Below, one piece after another: positions 1-8,846 of a stretch of 64,000 nucleotides of DNA. The DNA is from JAJZEO01 sp964350315 (lineage in GTDB: Bacteria; Chlamydiota; Chlamydiia; Chlamydiales; 2-12-FULL-49-11): NCBI GenBank assembly GCA_964350315.1, contig CAYGJD010000002.1, forward strand, positions 108,496 to 172,495, in the 5' to 3' direction. Both the position numbers and the translations under genes were made by a program. Every line of letters begins with the position of its first letter. Positions within the stretch are counted from its first letter, which is position 1. The notes beneath the pieces were generated by a model that had not been told where the DNA came from, searched no databases, and was given only the letters and a program-made list of their open reading frames with translations.

Positions 1-728
1 ATGGTGAATATGCATCAACTGTTAGAAATTTCATTAACAAAAGAAACTCCTCTGAGAATCTTTTTTCTGAAGCTCTTAAAGGCTCACAACAATTATTTAG
101 CGAAAGCAAACCCTATTTAAAGCAGATCCATTATATCACCACACACGATGGCTTTACTCTTGCAGATCTTGTTTCATATAATTCAAAGCATAATGAAGCT
201 AATGGAGAAGATAACCAAGATGGTGACAATGACAACATTTCAAACAACTGGGGTGCTGAAGGTCCCACTGATGATTCTTTTATTATAAACACACGTAAAC
301 AAGTGCAAAAAAACTTCCTGGTCGCAAACCTTCTTTCCCGTGGAATTCCACTGGTCTTAATGGGAGATGAGTATGGATTAAGTCATGGTGGAAACAATAA
401 TACTTACTGTCATGATGGTCCAATTAATTGGTTCAATTGGGATGACCTTGAAAAAAATAAGGATCAATGCAATTTTCTTTCTCAGTTATGCAAGCTCAGA
501 CAAGAACGTATTGTGTATGCACAAAATGTGACTACTCTTGTTGAAGCAGACGGCGTTGTTGCTGTTCTTTATGACGACCATACCATTGTAGCTTTTAACA
601 TTAGCGATAATACTATTGATATTTCTTCTTTAGCCAATGGGCAATGGGTCTGTGCGATTTCTTCTATGGAGACCCCCTCTTTACTGCTCACGCCAAATGC
701 ATCTTTGGTTGCTATTCGCGCACAGTAA
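1..728 (+). CDS. glgX: Glycogen debranching enzyme GlgX, 3' part
   Basis: The reading frame is already open at base 3 and runs to the stop at 726-728, giving the last ~241 residues of a GH13 isoamylase-type enzyme that hydrolyses alpha-1,6 branches during glycogen breakdown. The GH13 region IV histidine-aspartate is visible in 'YITTHDGFTLADL', followed by the GlgX-typical 'SYNSKHNEANGEDN' and 'RGIPLVLMGDEYGLSHGG'. A short beta-rich C-terminal domain follows. The family is usually about 650-700 residues, so roughly two thirds lies upstream of the window. Chlamydiae are known to keep a full glycogen pathway. No frameshift is seen in the visible part. Confidence 0.93.
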   Translation, partial: GEYASTVRNFINKRNSSENLFSEALKGSQQLFSESKPYLKQIHYITTHDGFTLADLVSYNSKHNEANGEDNQDGDNDNISNNWGAEGPTDDSFIINTRKQVQKNFLVANLLSRGIPLVLMGDEYGLSHGGNNNTYCHDGPINWFNWDDLEKNKDQCNFLSQLCKLRQERIVYAQNVTTLVEADGVVAVLYDDHTIVAFNISDNTIDISSLANGQWVCAISSMETPSLLLTPNASLVAIRAQ

Positions 729-817
729 ACAGATTTACTTGTCGAATCATCACTTTTTTGGTAGGATAATGTTTTTTGCAATACTTGGGGTTATACTAGA
801 TGGCAGGAAGTCATTTG

Positions 818-1486
818 ATGCGTTCAATATCAATCATCATCTCCGTTTTTTCTTTATGTGCCTGCACGCAGAGAAGCACACAGCTTGGACAGCAATTTCA
901 CTTTCATGATGATGGGAAAGCAAAGCCTCAGGTTGCTATTGTACCGCTCTACGATCGCAGTAGTGCAAAAATGCCTTGGAATCTTTCTCAAGAACTTACT
1001 GAGGCCTTCCAAGAGAAGATTGCTTTATCTGGGCGATTTTATATGACAAAAGATTTTGATATGTTAGGAGTTCATCTTCTTTCACTGCAACAAATTAACC
1101 CTTTTCTAGATGATATTAATTGGCTTTCTGAAGTTGAAACAGGAACTGAGTTTATCGTTTTCTTAGAACTTGTCAGCCACCATCTTACCCCATCAGGATC
1201 TGGAAAAACCTTTTTTAATAGGAAGCTTTTCCAGTCATATTCATTAGACATGACTGTTCGGGTTAAAGTTGTCGACATTAGACAAAAACAACCTAAAGTG
1301 ATTCTACAAGAAATCGTAGAAGAACAATATTATATTCCTTGGCGTTTTTCTTCTCTCAATTACCAAAAAGGTGGTTGGAGCAAAACTGCATTTGCGCTCT
1401 CTCCTATTGGAATGGCTCATAATAAAATGGTTAAAAGGGCCTCTAAACAAATTGAAGAGTATATCTTGCTCGCTAAAATGCATTGA
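818..1486 (+). CDS. Putative lipoprotein (CsgG/LpoB-like pattern)
   Basis: I start this 222-residue protein at 818 because 'AGGAAG' lies 7 bases upstream; an in-frame ATG at 800 has no good ribosome site. The N-terminus is a short signal sequence ending in a lipobox-like 'SLCAC', so the mature protein should be lipid-anchored. The core has 'KPQVAIVPLYDRS' followed by 'LSQELTEAFQEKI' and 'GRFYMTKDFDML', the beta-strand/helix pattern of CsgG/LpoB-like outer-membrane lipoproteins; that likeness is my inference. It sits between glgX and a membrane protease on the same strand. No specific function can be given. Confidence 0.7.
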   Translation: MRSISIIISVFSLCACTQRSTQLGQQFHFHDDGKAKPQVAIVPLYDRSSAKMPWNLSQELTEAFQEKIALSGRFYMTKDFDMLGVHLLSLQQINPFLDDINWLSEVETGTEFIVFLELVSHHLTPSGSGKTFFNRKLFQSYSLDMTVRVKVVDIRQKQPKVILQEIVEEQYYIPWRFSSLNYQKGGWSKTAFALSPIGMAHNKMVKRASKQIEEYILLAKMH

Positions 1487-1549
1487 TAGTGCTCGAATAT
1501 TAAAAAGCTTAAAAACTACAAGAACCTAAGTTGTTAAAAGGTATTAAAA

Positions 1550-2431
1550 ATGGAAGATGTAACTCTTGGTCAATATCTACTCGAGAGCCTTACTTTATTT
1601 ATTATCTTTCTTTCAGTTGCTGTAGCAATCAGTTGGGTTGCCTATCTAAAAAAATATTTCGATCTTCCGTTTAAGGATTTCTCAGGACCAAACATATCCT
1701 TAAAAGATGTAATGGTTTCCTTTTTGGTTTTTCTTGCCATTTATATGATCCTTGGAAGAGAAATCATGAAATTGCTCTTTAGATTTCCAACTCTTGCTAG
1801 TAATCCGTTTATTCTTGGGTCTTTATTACAATTCATTGTCTTCTTTTTAACGGTTATCTGTTTATTCGTTTATGATCTTTTTCAAGACCGGACAGAAATA
1901 TTAAAAATATTCAAAGATTATGACTTCCCAGGCAATAAGCCTATTCAAAACGATATTTCCTTAGGCTTCATCACATGGTTTATAGCAACACCTCTTGTCA
2001 TAGCGCTTTCTCAACTCTCTGAAATGTTAACTAGTCTCTTTTTCGGAAAACCTGAGGCGCAACAAGTCGCTGTAGAATCTCTGAAGAGTGCTACTGAGTC
2101 TCCTATTGCATTTGTTACAGTCCTTATTTCGATATTAATGTTCGCTCCTTTTCTTGAAGAATATCTCTTTCGTGGAGTTCTTCAATCATGGCTAAGAAGA
2201 AAAATTGGATCCATCAGTGCAATTTTTATTGCTGGTGCAGCCTTTGCTTTTTTACACTATGCTCCTCAACAAGGATGGACTAATATTCCACTCATTATCA
2301 GTCTCTTTACCTTTGGTTGTTACCTTGGTTTTATCTACGAGAAATCACGCTCACTCTTTGCCCCAATAGTTTTACACGTGACATTCAATTTAATTAGTGT
2401 TATGAGAATTATTTTAATTGAGGGGAAATAG
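1550..2431 (+). CDS. CPBP family intramembrane metalloprotease
   Basis: This 293-residue integral membrane protein has about seven or eight hydrophobic segments. The diagnostic motifs of the CAAX protease/bacteriocin-processing (Abi, CPBP) family are present in order: 'EEYLFRGVLQ' (the EExxxR motif) near residue 203, 'FAFLHYAP' with the second motif histidine, and 'VLHVTFNLI' with the HxxxN/D-type third motif. The active site lies within the membrane and uses a glutamate/histidine-bound metal. The substrate is unknown. The downstream PP2C gene begins 16 bases after the stop, so the two are probably co-transcribed. Confidence 0.85.
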   Translation: MEDVTLGQYLLESLTLFIIFLSVAVAISWVAYLKKYFDLPFKDFSGPNISLKDVMVSFLVFLAIYMILGREIMKLLFRFPTLASNPFILGSLLQFIVFFLTVICLFVYDLFQDRTEILKIFKDYDFPGNKPIQNDISLGFITWFIATPLVIALSQLSEMLTSLFFGKPEAQQVAVESLKSATESPIAFVTVLISILMFAPFLEEYLFRGVLQSWLRRKIGSISAIFIAGAAFAFLHYAPQQGWTNIPLIISLFTFGCYLGFIYEKSRSLFAPIVLHVTFNLISVMRIILIEGK

Positions 2432-2447
2432 TGGTGGGGAAAACGTG

Positions 2448-3209
2448 ATGCCAACCCTTTTTGCAAAAAGTTTTGGAATGTCTGATGTTGGTCTTAAAAG
2501 ACAGAACAATGAAGATGTATTCCGAACTCTTGAAAAGGAACACTTTTTTATTCTAGCTGATGGAATGGGTGGTCATAATGCTGGTGAAGTCGCAGCTTCA
2601 AAAGCAGTTGAGTATATGTGTTCTGCTATGCAGACCCTTATGGGACCAAGCTCTATCCTTTCAATTGATGATTTAAAATCACACCTTTTTGCCCTTGTTG
2701 AGAACACCAATTTATGGGTTCACCATCTAGGTGCAAGCGATCCAACCTTATTTGGAATGGGCACAACTCTTAGTTCATGCATCCTCTATCAAAATAAAAT
2801 TGTCTATTCTCACGTCGGAGACAGCCGAATCTATCGCTATAGAAGCGGAAGATTAGAACAAATCACAAGAGACCAAGTCGTTTCAAGAGATATCTATCCT
2901 GGATCTGATGAATATGACCCTTTTCAACAATCAGACCTTCAGGTACAATCTGGCCGAAAAATGCTCGCACAAGCTATTGGAACGTCAATATTAGTTGCAC
3001 CAGAGGTAGATGATGTTGAAGCCCAGGAGAATGATCTTTTTTTGATTTGCTCTGATGGTTTACATGACTGCGTTACTGATGAGATTATTGAGGACACCCT
3101 TGCAAGAAGCAATACTCTTCTTGAATGTGGAAATAGCCTTGTTGCACTTGCCAAAGAAGGTGGTGGGCATGACAACATAACCTTGGTACTCGTACAAATT
3201 GTCTCATGA
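2448..3209 (+). CDS. PP2C-type serine/threonine protein phosphatase
   Basis: A 253-residue PPM/PP2C phosphatase that should remove phosphate from Ser/Thr (and possibly Tyr) residues using two metal ions. Metal-binding motifs occur in order: 'KRQNNEDVF', 'ILADGMGGHNAGE', 'GMGTTL', 'SHVGDSRIYRYR', 'LICSDGLHD' and 'GGHDNITLV'. I choose the ATG at 2448 because 'GGTGGGGA' lies 7 bases upstream; a TTG at 2418 would overlap the protease gene. In Chlamydia the matching phosphatase opposes the Pkn kinases, and pknD is also in this window. The stop overlaps the next start as ATGA, suggesting translational coupling. Confidence 0.92.
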   Translation: MPTLFAKSFGMSDVGLKRQNNEDVFRTLEKEHFFILADGMGGHNAGEVAASKAVEYMCSAMQTLMGPSSILSIDDLKSHLFALVENTNLWVHHLGASDPTLFGMGTTLSSCILYQNKIVYSHVGDSRIYRYRSGRLEQITRDQVVSRDIYPGSDEYDPFQQSDLQVQSGRKMLAQAIGTSILVAPEVDDVEAQENDLFLICSDGLHDCVTDEIIEDTLARSNTLLECGNSLVALAKEGGGHDNITLVLVQIVS

Positions 3210-4297
3210 TTTATTTTGACAATAACGCAACAACTCCCCTCCTCAAAGAAGTTATCCAAGCGATGATGGAAGATCTCGACTCTATTCCTCGCAACCCATC
3301 AAGCATTACAACATATGGCCGAGAAGCAAAAGCGAAAATCTCATCTGCCCGTAAAACGCTTGCTGACTTATTTGGTGTGAATCCCGCTGAAATTACCTTC
3401 ACCTCAGGTGCAACAGAAAGCAACCTTTCAATCATCAATGGATTTTACAAACTTAAACCTGGTCATATAGTCACAACCAATATTGAACATTCTTGCGTCC
3501 TCAAGCCAATAGAGAATCTTGGTGCTGATGTCACTAATATTGAAGTGGGTACATTTGGCGCTCCAACTCCTGAGCAAGTATTAGCAGCAATTAAACCAAA
3601 TACCTCATTTATCTTTCTAACAGGCGCTAATAATGAAACAGGTGTGAAAATCAATCTTGATGCGATGTGTCAGATTGCAAAAGCTAAAAATATCCCCCTA
3701 CTTATTGATGGTGTCGTGCTCCTAGGTCGAACAAACATCTTTCCGCTCCCCAAAGAAATTGCAGCGATCACCTTCTCAGGTCACAAAATTCATGCTCCAA
3801 AGGGCTCAGGCATCATGATTGTCCGAAAAGGCCATCGTATCCCCCCTTTATTCTATGGAGGGCACCAAGAGCATAATATGCGTGCTGGAACAGAAAATAC
3901 ACCTGCAATCCTAGGTCTTGCCAAAGCAATTGAAGCAATCGACGATAACATCTATTCTCATATGCTAAATTTACGCGATACATTTGAGATTCGCTTAAAA
4001 GAAGAAGGGATAAATTTTTCCATCAATGGCGAGGGAGAAAGAATCTGTAATACTACTAATATTTCTTTTGACGACATAGATGCAGAACTCTTGTTAATCA
4101 AGCTCGATCAACTTGGACTGATCGCTTCTGTTGGCTCTGCCTGTTCTGCAGGAACTCTCTACACATCTCATGTTCTCAAAGCAATGGGATATGAAAAAAA
4201 ACGCCTTCACAACTCGATGCGGTTTTCCTTTTCCAGGCTTAACACACAATCAGAAATCGAAGAAGGCGTCCGACTTATTAAAAAAGTGATCGCTTAA
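3206..4297 (+). CDS. NifS/IscS-like class V aminotransferase (cysteine desulfurase homologue)
   Basis: A 363-residue PLP enzyme of the NifS/IscS family, which takes sulfur from cysteine for iron-sulfur clusters or tRNA thiolation. Visible features: start 'MIYFDNNATTPLLKEV', histidine in 'NIEHSC', PLP aspartate in 'LLIDG', PLP lysine in 'SGHKIHAPKGSG' and the sulfur-accepting cysteine loop 'VGSACSAGT'. One oddity: the usual 'DAVQ' reads 'DGVV' here, so the normally invariant glutamine that contacts the PLP hydroxyl is valine. The gene overlaps the PP2C gene by four bases. Family membership is secure; full desulfurase activity is less so. Confidence 0.87.
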   Translation: MIYFDNNATTPLLKEVIQAMMEDLDSIPRNPSSITTYGREAKAKISSARKTLADLFGVNPAEITFTSGATESNLSIINGFYKLKPGHIVTTNIEHSCVLKPIENLGADVTNIEVGTFGAPTPEQVLAAIKPNTSFIFLTGANNETGVKINLDAMCQIAKAKNIPLLIDGVVLLGRTNIFPLPKEIAAITFSGHKIHAPKGSGIMIVRKGHRIPPLFYGGHQEHNMRAGTENTPAILGLAKAIEAIDDNIYSHMLNLRDTFEIRLKEEGINFSINGEGERICNTTNISFDDIDAELLLIKLDQLGLIASVGSACSAGTLYTSHVLKAMGYEKKRLHNSMRFSFSRLNTQSEIEEGVRLIKKVIA

Positions 4298-4325
4298 ACC
4301 TTGCAATCACAAAGTTCATTTTTGC

Positions 4326-4916
4326 TTATGAAGGAAATTTGAATTTTTTTTCAAAATTAGCATAGTCAACATCACCCTGCAATCCAGAAATGATCGACAT
4401 ACTAGCTATCCCCCATTTCACTAAAAAATCTTCTACTTGACTTCCAAGCGGTGGTGCTGGTGGTTGATTTTCTGCAGCTTTAATAATAGTTTGTAATCCC
4501 TCAAAACCCATTGCAACTGGATTTGCAGCAACAATTTGTGTCGATTCTAAATTTAAAAGAAGCACATAACAGGCGAAAAACAAAGGCATCAATTCTAACG
4601 TAGGCGTTTTGCCCACCGTCAGTTCTCCCACAATTGTTTTAATATAAGTTTCAATTGTATTACGAGTATATAAAGGCCACCCATCAACCACAGGGGCTAT
4701 ACAAGCGCTTAATTGCTCACTACTAGTTCCATTTATCTGTAAATTAATCAAGTCTAGGTTTTTTTTCGCTTGTGCACTTACAGCCGCAAAATTCGATTGA
4801 CCTTCAGAACTGCACAATTTGAGAAATGTTTCATTTAAATAATAGATAAATGTTTTAGGATAACTTGGCGTTAACTGTGAAGTAAATTTTGTAGAACAAA
4901 CCTTAAATTTTTTCAT
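4326..4916 (-). CDS. Hypothetical protein, 196 aa
   Basis: Not recognised. The predicted protein is mostly helical, rich in leucine and alanine, with a semi-hydrophobic stretch 'LMPLFFACYVLLLNL' around residue 110-125 and a proline-rich turn 'NQPPAPPLGS' near the end. There is no signal peptide. A strong ribosome site 'AAGGAAGG' lies directly upstream of the start on the minus strand, which supports it being real. It converges with the cysteine desulfurase-like gene (28 bases between stops) and lies downstream of two CBS-domain genes on the same strand. Confidence 0.6.
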   Translation of the reverse strand: MKKFKVCSTKFTSQLTPSYPKTFIYYLNETFLKLCSSEGQSNFAAVSAQAKKNLDLINLQINGTSSEQLSACIAPVVDGWPLYTRNTIETYIKTIVGELTVGKTPTLELMPLFFACYVLLLNLESTQIVAANPVAMGFEGLQTIIKAAENQPPAPPLGSQVEDFLVKWGIASMSIISGLQGDVDYANFEKKFKFPS

Positions 4917-4981
4917 AACCTTCCTTTTGTGAATTTATTTAATTCTACACAGAAGGAGGAATTTAACTGTAACAGGCTTAT

Positions 4982-6205
4982 TTAGAGCGACTCGATACGA
5001 ATCTTTTTATCTGCCAAAAGGGGAACTTCCTCAAGAGTTAGACGGAAATTTCCGATACGAACAGACTCTTTTTTTTGAGCGCCTCTACCTAAAAATTCGC
5101 CCATAAGTTCCTCAAGCGTTTCCTTTTTAACAGTAGGAAGATCAATCTTTAGTAACTTGTTAACCGTTTCCACTCTTGTTTCTGCTGAAAAAGAACGATT
5201 TACGGCAATCTTTGCTCTCAATAGTGAGGGCTGAGTCTCTTCTCTGTTATGAAAAATTAACTCAATAATCGTATCAAGAGTTAAAATACCAGAAGCGCTC
5301 CCGTTATCATCAAGAACAACAGCAAGGTGTTGATTATTCCATCTAAATTGTTTGATGATTTGTAAAAGGGAGTTTTTCTCTGTAATAAACCAAGGAGATC
5401 GCGCTATATCACGAATTTGCGCTTTGTCATCGAGCCTTAATAGATCTCTTGTATAAATGATCCCTATTACGTTTTCCTCTCTTATGTAGTAAAGAGGTAA
5501 GTAAGGATAATAGGCCTTTGCAAGAACGCTCTTCACTTCTTCTGCTCTGCAATTATAGGGGATCATTTGTACTTGATCAATTGGAGTCATCAGCTCTACC
5601 GGTGACTTTCCTTTAAGATCAAATATATTATGTATCAACATATCTAATTCATCTGCATGAGATGTAAGGAGGTGGTCGTCCTTTCCCTCTATCGCTTTTT
5701 GAAGCTCTTCTCTTGTAAGGTAATTTTGGGTTGAGGGAGGCGAGCGAAAAATCCAATCTATAATTTTGCAAATAAAATCAAGAAACCACACGAAGGGTAT
5801 AAGTACTTTAGAAATAAAATATATCGGCGTAATTCCAAGCATCGTGACATGTTCTGCATGCCCCCTTGCTGCAAAAAGAGGAATAAGTTCAGCAAAAATA
5901 ACAACAAGAACTATTTGCGAACCGATAGCATAATCTGGATTGAGCCCAAGATCTGTATAGAAAAGTCTTGCAGACTCTGAGCCTAGTTGCAAAAAGAAAT
6001 TTACCCCAATCAGCGTTGTTCCAAAAAGATAGGTTGGCTTCTCGATAAGTTTTGAGAGCCAAATCGCCTTACGATTCTTTTTTGCTACAAAATACTCTAG
6101 ACGAACGCGATTGAATGAGACTATCGCCATTTCCATCATTGAAAAATAAGCTTCAAGAATAATTGCTAAAAAGGTCAGAAGAAGGAAAAAGAGCCAATTA
6201 GGCAT
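4982..6205 (-). CDS. CNNM/CorC-type transporter: DUF21 plus CBS pair (second copy)
   Basis: A 407-residue protein with an N-terminal DUF21 membrane domain (about four hydrophobic segments; 'AYFSMMEMAIVSFNRVRLE' is the typical first helix), then a CBS pair around residues 190-310 ('VELMTPIDQVQMIPYN', 'AVVLDDNGSASGILTLDTI') and a short CorC/HlyC-type C-terminal domain. Proteins of this type are linked to Mg/Co export or magnesium homeostasis and are often mislabelled haemolysins. It overlaps the upstream paralogue by 8 bases, so the two are one transcription unit and may act as a heteromer. Chlamydia has the same tandem arrangement. Confidence 0.88.
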   Translation of the reverse strand: MPNWLFFLLLTFLAIILEAYFSMMEMAIVSFNRVRLEYFVAKKNRKAIWLSKLIEKPTYLFGTTLIGVNFFLQLGSESARLFYTDLGLNPDYAIGSQIVLVVIFAELIPLFAARGHAEHVTMLGITPIYFISKVLIPFVWFLDFICKIIDWIFRSPPSTQNYLTREELQKAIEGKDDHLLTSHADELDMLIHNIFDLKGKSPVELMTPIDQVQMIPYNCRAEEVKSVLAKAYYPYLPLYYIREENVIGIIYTRDLLRLDDKAQIRDIARSPWFITEKNSLLQIIKQFRWNNQHLAVVLDDNGSASGILTLDTIIELIFHNREETQPSLLRAKIAVNRSFSAETRVETVNKLLKIDLPTVKKETLEELMGEFLGRGAQKKESVRIGNFRLTLEEVPLLADKKIRIESL

Positions 6206-7460
6206 TTTTTGTCCCCCGATTCTTCGTTTCTAATTTACGAATATAAACACGAGTCACTCGCGCCGGTGTCGCTGATAAAACATGAAAGAGAAGTTGATCT
6301 GTTACGTATTTTGCGCCGCTTTTAGGTATATCACCAAGCTTTTCAATTAAATATCCTCCGATTGTCACCATGTTGTTTTCTGTTTCAATGGAGACATCGA
6401 AAATTTCTTCAAGTTCATGAAGTTCAAGTTTACCACTTGAAATAATCACGTCCTCTCCTTGTCTTGTAAAATGGACCTCTTCATCTATTTTATCAGAAAT
6501 CTGTCCAATAACAACTTCAACGATATCTTCTTTTGTAATTAAACCAGAGGTTTGTCCATATTCATCTACAACAATCGCAAGGGTTTCTTTTCTCTCTTGA
6601 AAAAACGAGAGCAACTTATGAGCAGTTAATGTCTCTGGAACAAAGTAAGGCTCTTTTACAAATCGCTTCAAATCAGCTGGTTGTTTAATTTTCTTCCGAT
6701 GAAGAAAGAAAAGATCACTTGTTGCAATACCAACAATTGTATCAAGACTGTCTTCAATTACGGGAATTTGACTGCATTCATCATCAATAAAAAGTTTAAT
6801 CAACGTCTCAAGAGGCTCCTTTAAATCATAGGTCAACATTTCTTGCCTTGGCCTCATAAGCTCTTTAACAACAAGCTCATCTATTTTTAAAGTTCCTCGA
6901 ATCAACTTAGCCTCATCCAAGGAAACAACCCCCCTTTTTTGCGATGCCTCAAGAACATGGATCAATTCATCGATGGATATTTCTTTTCCTTTTTTTAGAA
7001 AAAAGAAAAAAATTCTAGATAGAAAGGATGCAATTACATTCATAACTACGCGAAAGGGCTTTAGAAGAGTCCTAACTAATATAATTGTAGGAGAAGCCAT
7101 GCGCGCTATTTTTTCATTTCTTGAAATAGCAATCGATTTAGGTATCGCTTCACCAAGAACAAGCGTTAGCGCAAGCGGGACACCAACATTCAATAACCAA
7201 CTTTGATCTGATCCAAAAATAGATGAAACAACGTTTTGAGCAGCAATGTTTACTGCTACATTGACAATAAGAATCGTAATCAACAAATCAGTTGGACGGT
7301 CAAGAAGATCTGCAACAAGTCGAACTCTTTTAATTTTTGAAGTTCGATAAGAACGTGCCTTCATCGATGAAAGTGAAAAAAGAGCCGTTTCTGCAGCCGA
7401 AAAAAAACCAGAGATTACTAAGCAGAGGCATAAAAAAAGAATCAGTAGAGAGAGGATCAT
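6198..7460 (-). CDS. CNNM/CorC-type transporter: DUF21 plus CBS pair (first copy)
   Basis: A 420-residue paralogue of the downstream gene. It begins with the DUF21 hallmark 'GFFSAAETALFSLSSMK' and conserved 'LGEAIPKSIAI', then CBS motifs in 'ELMRPRQEMLTYDLKEPL' and 'LAIVVDEYGQTSGLITKED', and a CorC_HlyC tail with 'MVTIGGYLIEKLGDIPKSG'. The start codon shares one base with the stop of the small gene upstream (TAATG arrangement), indicating translational coupling. This copy has the more canonical EYG motif and C-terminal domain of the two. Likely role: divalent-cation homeostasis, by family. Confidence 0.9.
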   Translation of the reverse strand: MILSLLILFLCLCLVISGFFSAAETALFSLSSMKARSYRTSKIKRVRLVADLLDRPTDLLITILIVNVAVNIAAQNVVSSIFGSDQSWLLNVGVPLALTLVLGEAIPKSIAISRNEKIARMASPTIILVRTLLKPFRVVMNVIASFLSRIFFFFLKKGKEISIDELIHVLEASQKRGVVSLDEAKLIRGTLKIDELVVKELMRPRQEMLTYDLKEPLETLIKLFIDDECSQIPVIEDSLDTIVGIATSDLFFLHRKKIKQPADLKRFVKEPYFVPETLTAHKLLSFFQERKETLAIVVDEYGQTSGLITKEDIVEVVIGQISDKIDEEVHFTRQGEDVIISSGKLELHELEEIFDVSIETENNMVTIGGYLIEKLGDIPKSGAKYVTDQLLFHVLSATPARVTRVYIRKLETKNRGTKNA

Positions 7461-7786
7461 TATTTTTCCCGAAAGATAATCTTCTTTTGTCCCTCAGGTA
7501 CAAGACCAAGGCCACGCATTAATGTTTGCTCAATCCACAGTGGATCACTTTGACTCTCAATTTGTAATTGAAGATCGTGTCGAATTGAAATTGCTTCTTG
7601 CTTCTCGCAAGCAAGTCTTTCATAGCGTGTCATTAATTCTTCAAAACAACAAGCTTTTTTCTTATGTGCATGAAGATATGTTCCAAAACAAATCGCTATA
7701 AAACAAACAACTGGACCCCAAGATATCGCTAAGCTTCCAAGCCAGAAGCGCTCTTTATCCCCCTGTTGCAACATTGCCACCCTCAA
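7460..7786 (-). CDS. Small single-pass membrane protein, FtsL/DivIC-like
   Basis: A 108-residue protein with a short cytoplasmic N-terminus, one transmembrane helix ('ISWGPVVCFIAICFGTYL'), a heptad-like region 'CFEELMTRYERLACEKQEAI' and a C-terminal 'DPLWIEQTLMRGLGLVPEGQ'. That order (one helix, coiled coil, 'DPxxIE....LGxVxPGE'-like tail) is the architecture of septum-formation proteins FtsL/FtsB/DivIC. The assignment is an inference from architecture. It is the first gene of the DUF21/CBS operon and overlaps the next start by one base. Confidence 0.6.
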   Translation of the reverse strand: MRVAMLQQGDKERFWLGSLAISWGPVVCFIAICFGTYLHAHKKKACCFEELMTRYERLACEKQEAISIRHDLQLQIESQSDPLWIEQTLMRGLGLVPEGQKKIIFREK

Positions 7787-7850
7787 TTAGACCCTTTCTT
7801 TCGCTATATCATACAAAAGGATTTCACAATACTCCCAAAATGAGGAAAAA

Positions 7851-8846
7851 TCAAGGGGTAATTACACAAGAGCCATCTATTTTTGATGCTTTCAAATCTT
7901 TTAGTGCATCATTCAGTTTCTCAAGAGGATAGGTTGTAACTTTAGTCTGGATGTCCAATTTGGTTGCAAGTGCAAGAAATTCAATCGCATCTTCCCTTGT
8001 TGCATTGGCAACAGAACGAAGCACTCTTTCACCATAAATTAAATTGTATGGCATTAGCGGAATATTTGAGGTGTGAATCGCATTTATAGCAAGAGTTCCT
8101 CCCTTTTTGAGAGAAGAAAGACCTATTGGAATGAGTTCTCCTGCTGGTGCAAAGATGATTGCTGCATCAAGATTTCTACCCTTTGCTGCACCACTATCCT
8201 CTGCTAGGCTTGCCCCAAACTCCAGCGCCAATTTCTTATGATTCTCTGATCTTGTATAAACCTCTACCTCAACGTCAAAATGCTTTGCTACCTGAATTGT
8301 CAAATGAGCTGATCCACCAAATCCAAAAAGACCCAGTTTTTGTCCTGGTTGAATATTTGAAAGCTTGTACGATCTAAACCCTACAATCCCTGCACACAAA
8401 AGTGGAGCTATTTTTACAGGATCGCACCTTTCATCTAAAGGAACCACATAATCTGCAACTGCGATCGTATATTCAGCAAAGCCACCAAATGTATCATATC
8501 CAGTAAATGTTGCCTGATCACATAAGTTTTCTCTATGAGAACTACAATACTGACAATGATTACACGTTGAATGAAGCCACGGCACACCGACGATTGATCC
8601 AGGATTTAAAGATCTAATCCCATCTCCAATTTTATCAACAACCCCGACAATTTGATGACCTGGAATAATTGGAGATACCTTAAGAGGGATATCTCCTTCT
8701 ATAATATGTTTGTCGGTAAGACAGAGGCCGCAGGCAAGAACTTTAATCCTGATTTCCCCAGGACCTGGCTCCCCTTTCTCAATTTCTTCATACGAAAGCG
8801 GATTTGTCTCGACTTGGGCGATTTTCTTTAAAATCTGAGCTTTCAT
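7851..8846 (-). CDS. Zinc-dependent alcohol dehydrogenase family protein
   Basis: A 331-residue medium-chain dehydrogenase/reductase. The catalytic-zinc ligands are seen in 'CGLCLTDKH', 'IIPGHQIVG' and 'APLLCAGIVGF'. The structural-zinc lobe has all four cysteines in 'CNHCQYCSSHRENLC'. The nucleotide-binding loop is 'GLFGFGGSAH'. It should oxidise an alcohol or reduce an aldehyde with NAD(P); the substrate cannot be told. The start codon directly abuts the stop of the upstream acidic-repeat gene. I do not recall this gene as part of the core set in the genus Chlamydia, so it may be lineage-specific. Confidence 0.88.
   Translation of the reverse strand: MKAQILKKIAQVETNPLSYEEIEKGEPGPGEIRIKVLACGLCLTDKHIIEGDIPLKVSPIIPGHQIVGVVDKIGDGIRSLNPGSIVGVPWLHSTCNHCQYCSSHRENLCDQATFTGYDTFGGFAEYTIAVADYVVPLDERCDPVKIAPLLCAGIVGFRSYKLSNIQPGQKLGLFGFGGSAHLTIQVAKHFDVEVEVYTRSENHKKLALEFGASLAEDSGAAKGRNLDAAIIFAPAGELIPIGLSSLKKGGTLAINAIHTSNIPLMPYNLIYGERVLRSVANATREDAIEFLALATKLDIQTKVTTYPLEKLNDALKDLKASKIDGSCVITP

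Noticed and set aside
5000..7460. Haemolysin toxins, as the DUF21/CBS proteins are often labelled
   Set aside because: The domain content (DUF21, CBS pair, CorC_HlyC) fits cation homeostasis; there is no toxin-specific feature.
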